A stretch of 64,000 nucleotides of DNA from Streptomyces sp. NBC_01351 (GTDB lineage Bacteria; Actinomycetota; Actinomycetes; Streptomycetales; Streptomycetaceae): NCBI RefSeq assembly GCF_036237315.1, contig NZ_CP108356.1:4965501-5029500 (forward strand), written 5' to 3'. This document shows, one piece after another, positions 41,363-48,015 of the stretch (position 1 is the stretch's first letter; each line of letters starts with the position of its first letter). The notes under the pieces were generated by a model. It saw only the letters and a program-made list of their open reading frames with translations. It did not search any database and was not told the DNA's origin. The position numbers and the translations under genes were made by a program.

Positions 41363-41962
41363 ATGCGCCAGTCCCCCCGTCCGCTCCCCGTCCTCGCCGC
41401 CGGCACCCTGCTGCCACTGCTCCTGCTCGCCACCACGGCCTGCGACAGCGTCCCCGAGCGCGCCGCGCTCGCCCCCGCCGCCGTGCCCGCCGTCCCGGTG
41501 GACGACGGGGCTCCGGGCGCGGCGGAGGGCTCCGCGCGGACCGGCGCGAAGGTTGCCCATGTGGGTGACTCCCTTCGGGTGCGCGGCCGCCAGGTGGGTC
41601 GCCACCTCCAGGTGGTGCTCGGTGCGTACGTGGACCCGGCGATCGGCGTGGAGAAGAACTTCGCCCCGGCCCCCGGGAAGCGGTGGGTGGCCGCCTCGAT
41701 GTCCTTCGTCAACGTCGGCGGGGACTCGTACGGGGCGCTCGGACGCATGTGGGCGCACGACAGCGCGGGGCAGCGCCACGGGGTGGTGCCCACCGGCGAG
41801 CTGACGACCGGCAAACCGCTCGTCTTCGATTCCCTCGCGGTCGGTGAACGGGCAGAGGGGTGGGTGGTGTTCGAAATCCCGGAAAACGCGCGCATCGACC
41901 GCCTCCAATACCAGGACGCGAACATGCGGGCGAATTCCGGAGAGGGATTCTGGGCCGTCTAG
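41363..41962 (+). CDS. Lipoprotein with DUF4352-like domain
   Basis: A 199-residue lipoprotein. The signal peptide ends in a lipobox, LLLLATTAC, with Cys27 as the lipidation site. A disordered Ala/Pro linker precedes a beta-sandwich of DUF4352/telokin-like type: LQVVLGAYVDPAIG, GKRWVAASMSFVNVGGDSYG, and LAVGERAEGWVVFEIPENA. Such domains are common in surface lipoproteins of Gram-positive bacteria. AAGGGA precedes ATG 41363. Function unknown. Confidence 0.8.
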   Translation: MRQSPRPLPVLAAGTLLPLLLLATTACDSVPERAALAPAAVPAVPVDDGAPGAAEGSARTGAKVAHVGDSLRVRGRQVGRHLQVVLGAYVDPAIGVEKNFAPAPGKRWVAASMSFVNVGGDSYGALGRMWAHDSAGQRHGVVPTGELTTGKPLVFDSLAVGERAEGWVVFEIPENARIDRLQYQDANMRANSGEGFWAV

Positions 41963-42019
41963 CCCGCCCGGGTGAAAGGCCGTGAAAGGCTCGGTGGCCG
42001 GACCACTAGGGTGCGGCGC

Positions 42020-42514
42020 ATGACTTCTACTCAAGCCGAAATCGACCGGACCCAGCTCGGCACCCTTTCCGTGCTCGCCTGGATCGGCGATCCCGACGAG
42101 GCGCACGACATCCCGTACCTCCTCGCCTACACCCTCGGTGACGGCCCGGGCGGCCGGGAGGCCGGCGAGGCGGCGGCCCGCGGGCTGCTGGAGGAGATCG
42201 GTCTGCCGATCGGCGACGTCGTCATGGACGGCACCCTCAAGCCGGCCACCTTCCCGGTGCAGATCCTGCTGGAGGGCAACCAGATCGCGCTCACCCTGCC
42301 CGGGATGAACGCACGGTGCACCGCCCCCGACGAGTGGGTCGCCGCGGCGGACGAGAGCGGGCAGGCGTACTTCCTCTTCGCCACGCGGGCCTGGCCCGAG
42401 GCGGTACCCGGCGAGCCGGTCGCCCCGGAGACCCTGCAGGCGTTCGCGGGCGACGAGGCGGTGCTCACGGGCAGCGCCCACTGCGTCCTCGCGGTGCGAC
42501 GCCTGCAGAAGTAG
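42020..42514 (+). CDS. DUF5949-family protein
   Basis: A 164-residue cytoplasmic protein. GTLSVLAWIGDPDEAHDIPYLLAYTLGDG, GGREAGEAAARGLLEEIGLPIGD, TLPGMNARCTAPDEW and AYFLFATRAWPEAVPGEPV fit the DUF5949 pattern I recall from Streptomyces genomes. No membrane segment, metal site or enzyme motif is visible. ATG 42020 is the first codon matching family starts. It is a single-gene unit of unknown function. Confidence 0.78.
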   Translation: MTSTQAEIDRTQLGTLSVLAWIGDPDEAHDIPYLLAYTLGDGPGGREAGEAAARGLLEEIGLPIGDVVMDGTLKPATFPVQILLEGNQIALTLPGMNARCTAPDEWVAAADESGQAYFLFATRAWPEAVPGEPVAPETLQAFAGDEAVLTGSAHCVLAVRRLQK

Positions 42515-42631
42515 CCGCGCCGCGCTCAGCCGTACCGCGCCGCGCGGCGCCGTACGGCACTGCGCTCCGGCCGCCGGGCTCCCAGCCTGCCCGGTGGCCG
42601 GGCCCTCGGGGCCTGCCCTCGCGCCGCCCGC

Positions 42632-43879
42632 TCAGGGCCGCTCGAAGGCGAACTTGAGCGAGCGGACCCGGTTGTCGAAGTTCGACCCCGCCAGATCGGG
42701 CAGGCCCACCGCGCGCAGCCCCACCGGCCGGGTCAGCAGCTCGTGGAACAGGGCCCTCATCTCCACCCGGGCCAGGTGCGCGCCCAGGCAGAAGTGCGGG
42801 CCGCCGCCGCCGAAGCCGAGGTGCGGATTGGGCGAGCGGGTGATGTCGAAGGCGTCCGGGTCGGGGAAGACCGCCTCGTCGCGGTTGGCGGAGGCGTAGT
42901 ACAGCACCACCTTGTCGCCGGGGCGGAACAGGTGCCCTCCCATGGTGTGTTCGGTGACGACCGTCCGGCGGAACTGGATGATCGGCGTCGAATGGCGGAT
43001 CATCTCCTCGACCGCGCCGTCCGCGTACTTCTCGAAGTCCGAGAGCAACAGGTCCCGTTGGTCCGGGTGGTCGGTGAGCAGCGTCAGCCCGTGGGTGATC
43101 GCGTTGCGGGTGGTCTCCACCCCGGCGACCATCAAGAGGGAGAAGAACGCCCCGAGTTGGCGGGCTCCCAGGGCCTGGCCGTCCACGTTCGCGCAGACCA
43201 GCGCCGAGATCAGGTCGTCGGTGGGATGCCTGCGGCGCTCCCGCCCGATGCCCGCCACCATCCGCTGCATGCGCGCGAGGGCGCGCAGGCCGCGGCCGGG
43301 CATCCGCAGGCGGGAGGCCAGGCCGCGTTCCACGCCGATGTTCTCGGAGGCGTGGTTGACGCGGTCGGCGATCTCGGGACGGTAGTGCTCGGGGATGCCC
43401 ATCATGTTGCAGATGACCTCCAGGGGCAGGCGGGAGGCCACCGCGGAGACGAACTCGTCCGGCCGTGCGTCCAGTACGTCGTCCACGATGCGGGTGGCAA
43501 CGGCGTGGATGTCCGCCTCGGCGGCCGCCAGCAGGCGGGGGGTGAAGGCCCGCTGCACGATCTTGCGGAGCTGGGCGTGGTCGGGGCCGTCCAGATTGAC
43601 CATCGAGTCCCCGAACAGCGCGCGCACCCAGCGGGCGGGCTCGGGGGTGGTCACGCCGGGGGCGCTGGCGAACACCTTGGGGAGCCGGCTGGCCTCTTGC
43701 ACGTGGGCGTGCCGGAGGAGGGCCCAGTGCCCGGTCCCTTCGGGGACGAAGACCGGAGCGCCGATCGCCCGGAGCCGGGCGAAGGCGGCGAGGCGGTGCG
43801 CGGGGGGCGCCTGCCAGAAGCCCGGTTCGACCAGTTCCCTGCCGGGGGCTTGGCCGGTTCGCTGTGCGGGGAGTGTCAT
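42632..43879 (-). CDS. Cytochrome P450 (CYP124/125/142-like)
   Basis: A 415-residue soluble P450. It has the I-helix LMVAGVETTRNAITHG, the K-helix ExxR (EEMIRH), and the haem-binding loop GFGGGGPHFCLGAHLARVE with Cys364 as the axial ligand. The VETTRNAI and GGGGPHFCLGAHLAR patterns are typical of the actinobacterial steroid/fatty-acid omega-hydroxylase group (CYP124, CYP125, CYP142), but substrate cannot be set from sequence alone. ATG 43879. No ferredoxin gene is adjacent. It is flanked upstream by a repeat-filled gap. Confidence 0.92.
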   Translation of the reverse strand: MTLPAQRTGQAPGRELVEPGFWQAPPAHRLAAFARLRAIGAPVFVPEGTGHWALLRHAHVQEASRLPKVFASAPGVTTPEPARWVRALFGDSMVNLDGPDHAQLRKIVQRAFTPRLLAAAEADIHAVATRIVDDVLDARPDEFVSAVASRLPLEVICNMMGIPEHYRPEIADRVNHASENIGVERGLASRLRMPGRGLRALARMQRMVAGIGRERRRHPTDDLISALVCANVDGQALGARQLGAFFSLLMVAGVETTRNAITHGLTLLTDHPDQRDLLLSDFEKYADGAVEEMIRHSTPIIQFRRTVVTEHTMGGHLFRPGDKVVLYYASANRDEAVFPDPDAFDITRSPNPHLGFGGGGPHFCLGAHLARVEMRALFHELLTRPVGLRAVGLPDLAGSNFDNRVRSLKFAFERP

Positions 43880-44154
43880 GGCCTGCCCAACGCCGCCGGG
43901 GGCGCGGGAGTGACGGTCCGGCGCGGCGCCGCTGCCGGGGGCTCCGCTCCAGCCCCCCGGAGGGGCTGGAGGTGCCGCTGCGCGGCCCCCTGGGCTCCGC
44001 CCAGACCCGCGCCTCAAACGCCGGCGAGGCTGGATTTTGGCTGGCGTCAGCCGGCAAGTGCGCGCAACGCAATCATCTGCCCGCAGGGCAATTCCAGCCT
44101 CGCCGGCGTTTGAGGCGCGGGGTCTGGGGCGGAGCCCCAGGAGGGGGCGCTGGG
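43880..44154. repeat. Intergenic repeat copies E and F (inverted pair)
   Basis: The gap between the P450 and LtrA genes is filled by two opposed copies of the intergenic repeat. GGGCTCCGCCCAGACCCGCG with CCTCAAACGCCGGCGAGGCTGG at about 43988-44034 faces CCAGCCTCGCCGGCGTTTGAGG with GGTCTGGGGCGGAGCCCC at about 44095-44140. Together they could form a very long hairpin. No gene is seen. Confidence 0.8.
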
Positions 44155-45303
44155 TCAGCGGGCGGTGTGGGTGGCCAGGGTGAGGCCCAGTGCGACGGTG
44201 GCCGCGCAGACGAGGCCCGCGTACAGGACGGCGTACGGACCCGTCCATGTGCAGGCCAACACCACCAGGGCCGACACCGGCAGGGTCAGTTGCTGGGCCG
44301 GGCCCCGTTTGAAGTGGCGGGAGTGCAGGAGCCAGACCATCAGGAGGAAGAGGGCGGTCGGGACGGTGACGGAGGCGTTCGCGGCGGTCTGGGAGATGTG
44401 CGCCGCACCCACCGCGTGTTCCACCGCCACCTCGATGCCCGCCCCGATCGCCGCGCCGGAGGCGAAGATCAGCAGGTGGCCGTAGCCCCACGGGATGGCC
44501 TCCCGGTTGGAGGTCAGATGTTCGTGCATCGGCACCGCGAAGTAGATCCACCACGCGGCGAAGACGATCAGCAGCCCGCCGCCGGCGATCGGCAGCAGCA
44601 CGTCCAGCGCCTCGTGCTCGTCGAGCGCCGACTTGACCGCCACCGTGGCCGCCGCGATCGTCTCGCCCAGCACGATGATCGTGAACAGGCCGTACCGCTC
44701 CACGATGTGGTGCGCGTGCCACGGCGTCTCGTGCCCGCGCTCCGCGATCGCCGGGACCAGCAGCTCCGCGGCGGCCACGATCAGGAACAGCCAGCGCTTC
44801 GCGCCGTCCGGGGCGAACAGCAGCGCCACCCAGCCCACCTGGCAGATCACCAGCCCGGCCGCGTACTTCAGCGCCGCCGTCCTGGCCGCGCCCTCCTCGC
44901 CGGCCGCGGCCCGCAGCCACTGCGCGGTCAGGGCGACGCGCATGATGACGTAGCCGATGACGGGGACGGTCCAGTCGTTCTCGTCGAAGGCGCGGCTCAG
45001 CCCCGCCGCGTAGACGAGAACGCCGGCGATCTGGACGAGGGTGGCGATCCGGTAGGGGACGTCGTCGCAGTCGTAGGCGGAGGCGAACCACGTGAAGTTC
45101 ATCCACGCCCACCACACGCCGAAGAAGACGAAGAAGTAGCCGATCACCCCCGTCCCCGGATGGCCCTCCGCCAGCGCGTGCACCAGCCGGGCTCCGGCCT
45201 GCGCGATGGCGACGACGAAGCAGAGGTCGAAGAACAGTTCCAGCGGGGTGGCCGCGCGGTGGTCCTCGTCGCGGCTGCGGGCGGTCATGGGGAGGTACGC
45301 CAT
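44155..45303 (-). CDS. Low temperature requirement A (LtrA) family membrane protein
   Basis: A 382-residue polytopic membrane protein with about ten helices. The LtrA hallmark ATPLELFFDLCFVVAIAQAG lies near the N-terminus, followed by FFGVWWAWMNFTWFASAYDCDDVPYR and HHIVERYGLFTIIVLGETIAAA, both conserved in the family. LtrA was named from a cold-sensitive Listeria mutant; the biochemical function is unknown. ATG 45303 is chosen; ATG 45288 (MTARSRDED) is an alternative and neither has a convincing ribosome site. Confidence 0.88.
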   Translation of the reverse strand: MAYLPMTARSRDEDHRAATPLELFFDLCFVVAIAQAGARLVHALAEGHPGTGVIGYFFVFFGVWWAWMNFTWFASAYDCDDVPYRIATLVQIAGVLVYAAGLSRAFDENDWTVPVIGYVIMRVALTAQWLRAAAGEEGAARTAALKYAAGLVICQVGWVALLFAPDGAKRWLFLIVAAAELLVPAIAERGHETPWHAHHIVERYGLFTIIVLGETIAAATVAVKSALDEHEALDVLLPIAGGGLLIVFAAWWIYFAVPMHEHLTSNREAIPWGYGHLLIFASGAAIGAGIEVAVEHAVGAAHISQTAANASVTVPTALFLLMVWLLHSRHFKRGPAQQLTLPVSALVVLACTWTGPYAVLYAGLVCAATVALGLTLATHTAR

Positions 45304-45388
45304 ACCGGCCAGGAGACCAGAGGGGCCCCGGGTCAGCAGGCCAGGCGCGCGGCCCGCACCACCCGTGTGCCCCGGCCGGACTCTCCTC

Positions 45389-45418
45389 CAGCTACTGCTG
45401 GGAGCTACCCCCAGCGTG
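45389..45418 (+). repeat. Partial intergenic repeat
   Basis: CCTCCAGCTACTGCTGGGAGCTACCCCCAG corresponds to the CAGCTACCGCTGGGGGTACCCCCAG hairpin module of the larger repeats, with substitutions. Confidence 0.55.
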
Positions 45419-45655
45419 CCAAGACCACCCGGGCCAGGCGCGGATGGTCGGCCAGCGGCTGCGACACCGTCCACGCGCCGCAGCCCGCCGGCGCGTGCGT
45501 GAACCGTCCCGGGGCCAGCAGGTGCGCGGCCACCGCGATCCGGCGGTGCCCGGCGGCCCGCAGGGCGGCCAGGGCCTCCGGCACCGTGGGCCCGGCCGAG
45601 GTCAGGTACGCGGGGACCACCGGGATCCGGCCGGGGCCGGCGTCGGGGTCGCGCT
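45405..45655 (-). pseudogene. cbiX (sirohydrochlorin chelatase) C-terminal remnant
   Basis: On the minus strand, about 80 residues (ERDPDAGPGRIPVVPAYLTSAG through AAHLLAPGRFTH and PLADHPRLARVVLARWG) match the C-terminal half of CbiX/SirB-type sirohydrochlorin ferrochelatases, which insert iron to make siroheme for nitrite or sulfite reductase. The N-terminal half is absent: upstream the DNA changes abruptly to nitrite reductase sequence on the other strand. It is a truncated gene joined to nirB debris by a deletion. Confidence 0.65.
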
Positions 45656-45660
45656 CCAGG

Positions 45661-45718
45661 AGGGCGGCGAGGGCTGCGCCGTCTGCAAGCCGGTCGTCGC
45701 GAACGTGCTGGGCAGCCT
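45661..45718 (+). pseudogene. nirB: nirB internal fragment (CxxC iron-sulfur motif)
   Basis: Seventeen codons reading GEGCAVCKPVVANVLGSL match the CEVCKPAVASIL-type bacterioferritin-associated-ferredoxin-like [2Fe-2S] motif of assimilatory nitrite reductase NirB. Nothing of the FAD, NADH or siroheme domains is present on either side, and the frame differs from the downstream nirD-like frame. It is a small internal relic. Confidence 0.6.
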
Positions 45719-45741
45719 CACCCCCGACCTCGGTGGCGCAG

Positions 45742-46119
45742 ATGGAGCGGCACGTCGCCGCCTACCAGGACGAGTGGCAGGCGGTCCTGGAGGACCCGGC
45801 CGCGCTGGAACGCTTCGGCACGGTGGACTTCGGTACCTCCGCCGGGGACGCCCTCGAACCGGGGCGCGGGCGTACCGCAGTGCTGGAGGACGGCACCGAG
45901 GCGGCCCTCTTCAAGGACCGGGCCGGCGAGGTGTACGCGGTCGGCAACCCGGACCCCTTCTCGGGCGCGGAGGTCATCGCCGACGGGATCATGGGCTCGC
46001 GCGACGGGGTTCCCGTCGTCGCCTCCCCGATGCACAAGCAGGTCTTCGACCTGCGGACCGGTGTCTGCCTGGACGACCCGGAGGTCTCCCTCCCCGTCCT
46101 CGCCCTCCCGCTGAACTGA
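45742..46119 (+). pseudogene. nirD: NirB C-terminus / NirD fusion remnant
   Basis: ATG 45742 opens 125 codons. The first 25 (MERHVAAYQDEWQAVLEDPAALERFG) look like the extreme C-terminal helix of nitrite reductase large subunit NirB. From about residue 36 (ALEPGRGRTAVLEDGTEAALFKDRAGEVYAVGNPDPFSGAEVI ... ASPMHKQVFDLRTGVCLDD) it is the C-terminal two thirds of the small subunit NirD, a Rieske-fold protein without cluster ligands. An internal deletion has joined the two in frame. Without the catalytic part of NirB nitrite cannot be reduced by this locus. It may still be translated. Confidence 0.7.
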
Positions 46120-46128
46120 CGTATCGAC

Positions 46129-46177
46129 CAACGCACTGTGGGCGACGGGACTTTGTCCCGTCGCCCACAGTGCGTTG
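46129..46177. promoter_or_regulatory. Perfect 23-bp inverted repeat between nirD remnant and narK
   Basis: Two perfect 23-nt arms (46129-46151 and 46155-46177) surround a TTT loop. Its centre, GGGACTTTGTCCC, differs from the DosR/DevR box GGGACTTTNGTCCC by one missing base. It may be a strong terminator of the nir remnant, a regulator site, or both. It lies 74 bp before the narK start. Confidence 0.65.
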
Positions 46178-46251
46178 TCCTCTGCCGCGGGGCGTCCGGG
46201 GAAACGGAACCTGGATAGGCAAGGACACCCCTCGAGCTTTGAGGACACACC

Positions 46252-47661
46252 ATGAGTTCCGCCACGAAGGACGCGGTACGGCCGCAGCTCGCTGATGCGG
46301 CCCAGTACCGTCCGGGCCGCACCATCACCGACTGGACGCCGGAGGACCCGTCCTTCTGGCGGAGCACCGGGAAGAGGGTCGCCACCCGCAACCTGTGGAT
46401 CGCGGTGCCGGCCCTGCTGGTGGCCTTCGTGGTCTGGCAGGTCTGGAGCATCACGGCGACCAACCTGAAGGACGTCGGCTTCGGCTTCAGCCAGTCGCAG
46501 CTGTTCTGGCTCACCGCCGTCCCCGGCATCACCGGCGGGACGGCCCGCATCTTCTACACCTTCCTCGGCCCGATGATCGGCCAGCGCCGCTTCACGGCCC
46601 TGTCCACCGTCGTGCTGATCGTGCCGCTGCTGTGGCTGGGCTTCGCGGTGCAGGACACGTCGACCTCGTACGGCATGATGATCGCGATCGCGGCGCTGTG
46701 CGGCATCGGCGGTGCGAACTTCTCCTCCTCGCTCGCCAACATCGGCTTCTTCTACCCGAAGCAGGAGAAGGGCAACGCGACCGGCATCAACGGCGGCCTG
46801 GGCAACCTGGGCGTCTCGGTCGTCCAGCTCCTCACACCGATCCTGATCACGTCCTCGGTCCTCGCCATCGGCGCCGGCCAGAAGAAGGCGAACGGCTCGG
46901 AGATCTACCTCCAGAACGCCGCCTTCGTATGGGTGCCCGTGCTGATCGTGCTCGCCGTGGTGGCCTGGTTCGGCCAGAACGACCTGAAGGTGGCCTCGAC
47001 CCCCTTCAGCCAGCAGAAGATCATCTTCAAGCGCAAGCACAACTGGCTGATGACCTGGCTCTACGTCGGCACGTTCGGCTCCTTCATCGGCTTCGCGGCG
47101 GCCCTGCCGCTCCTCATCAAGACCACCTTCCCCGCGTACTCGGTGGCCACCTACGCCTGGATGGGCCCGGCCCTGGGCGCGCTGGCCCGCTGGGCGGGCG
47201 GCTGGATCGCGGACAAGCTGGGCGGCGCGCGGGTGACGATCCTGTCGTTCGTGGGCATGGCGGTGTCGATCATCGGCGTGATCACCTTCCTCCCGGCCGG
47301 TTCCGACCAGGGCTCCTTCCAGGGCTTCTTCCTCTGCTTCCTGTCGGCCTTCTTCTTCTCGGGCATCGGCAACGGGTCGACCTTCCGCCAGATCCCGGTC
47401 ATCTTCCGGGGCCGGCACCTGAAGGGCCTGACGGAGGGGACCCCGGAGTACGTGGCCGCGCTCAAGCAGGCCGAGATCGAGTCGGGCGCGGTGACGGGTT
47501 TCACCGCTGCCATCGCCGCCTACGGCTTCTTCTTCATCCCGGCGATGTTCGCCAACTTCGCGGTGACGAGCGCGATGTGGGGCTTCGTGGGCTTCTACGC
47601 CTCCTGTGTGGTCGTGGCCTGGTGGTTCTACGCCCGCAAGGGTGCGGAGGCCCCGAGCTAG
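46252..47661 (+). CDS. narK: Nitrate/nitrite transporter NarK (copy 1, intact)
   Basis: A 469-residue MFS transporter of the nitrate/nitrite porter family with 12 helices. It shows the two family signatures: GIGGANFSSSLANIGFFYPKQEKGNATGINGGLGNLG in helix 5 and AGGWIADKLGGARVT with ALPLLIK in the second half; the conserved arginine in the first half is at TARIFYTF. An N-terminal IxDWxPEDPSFW segment is typical. GAGGA lies seven nt before ATG 46252. It imports nitrate or exports nitrite. A second copy, disrupted, ends the downstream operon; both share long identical stretches. Confidence 0.93.
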   Translation: MSSATKDAVRPQLADAAQYRPGRTITDWTPEDPSFWRSTGKRVATRNLWIAVPALLVAFVVWQVWSITATNLKDVGFGFSQSQLFWLTAVPGITGGTARIFYTFLGPMIGQRRFTALSTVVLIVPLLWLGFAVQDTSTSYGMMIAIAALCGIGGANFSSSLANIGFFYPKQEKGNATGINGGLGNLGVSVVQLLTPILITSSVLAIGAGQKKANGSEIYLQNAAFVWVPVLIVLAVVAWFGQNDLKVASTPFSQQKIIFKRKHNWLMTWLYVGTFGSFIGFAAALPLLIKTTFPAYSVATYAWMGPALGALARWAGGWIADKLGGARVTILSFVGMAVSIIGVITFLPAGSDQGSFQGFFLCFLSAFFFSGIGNGSTFRQIPVIFRGRHLKGLTEGTPEYVAALKQAEIESGAVTGFTAAIAAYGFFFIPAMFANFAVTSAMWGFVGFYASCVVVAWWFYARKGAEAPS

Positions 47662-47680
47662 TCCCCTGCGGGCCGTCTGC

Positions 47681-47786
47681 CGGGGGCGGAGCCCCCGGAC
47701 CCTCCCCCAGCTACCGCTGGGGGTACCCCCAGCGCCTCAAACGCCGGCGGGGCTGAAACCCGGCCCGCCGGCGTTTGAGGCGTCGT
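47681..47786 (+). repeat. Intergenic repeat copy G, between narK and pflB
   Basis: GGGGGCGGAGCCCCCGGACC, CAGCTACCGCTGGGGGTACC and CGCCTCAAACGCCGGCGGGG, then an inverted GCCGGCGTTTGAGGCG. It follows narK directly and probably ends its transcript. Confidence 0.78.
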
Positions 47787-47818
47787 CGCGATGCCTCTTC
47801 GAACCCGATCCCGCCTTT

Positions 47819-47834
47819 TGTGAAAGCGTTCACA
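47819..47834. promoter_or_regulatory. Rex operator (ROP) upstream of pflB
   Basis: TGTGAAAGCGTTCACA differs at one central base from the Streptomyces Rex consensus TGTGAACGCGTTCACA, and the flanking T and A extend the symmetry to 47818-47835. Rex is a repressor released by a high NADH/NAD+ ratio. The site lies 182 bp upstream of the pflB start, so induction under oxygen limitation is predicted. Confidence 0.85.
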
Positions 47835-47843
47835 AGCGCGCGA

Positions 47844-47923
47844 CGGACCTTCGGCCCCCGTGAAATGGCAGGTCAGGGCGGTGTCGGTGCCCGCCGGGTG
47901 GCAGGCGGCGGGACCTTCGGGCT
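47844..47923. promoter_or_regulatory. Two candidate DosR/OsdR boxes upstream of pflB
   Basis: CGGACCTTCGGCCC (47844-47857) matches the DosR-type consensus GGGACTTTNGNCCC at nearly all fixed positions. GGGACCTTCGGGCT (47910-47923) matches less well. The second is 53 bp after the first. GC-rich DNA makes chance matches likely, so support is moderate at best. Confidence 0.35.
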
Positions 47924-48015
47924 CCAGCTCAGGACCAACGCGGACCCAAATGATCGATCAAAAGGCGTGCAATGGATACAAGTCAAGCAATGAGGCGACT
48001 GGGAAGGTGCGGGCG

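Larger units (their letters stand above)
47662..48015 (+). other. narK-pflB intergenic region (354 bp)
   Basis: Holds a repeat element (47681-47786), a Rex operator and two DosR-like candidates. Downstream of these is a locally AT-richer stretch (ATGATCGATCAAAAGG, then TGGATACAAGTCAAGCAATG) that may contain the promoter and untranslated leader of pflB. No gene is seen. Confidence 0.6.
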
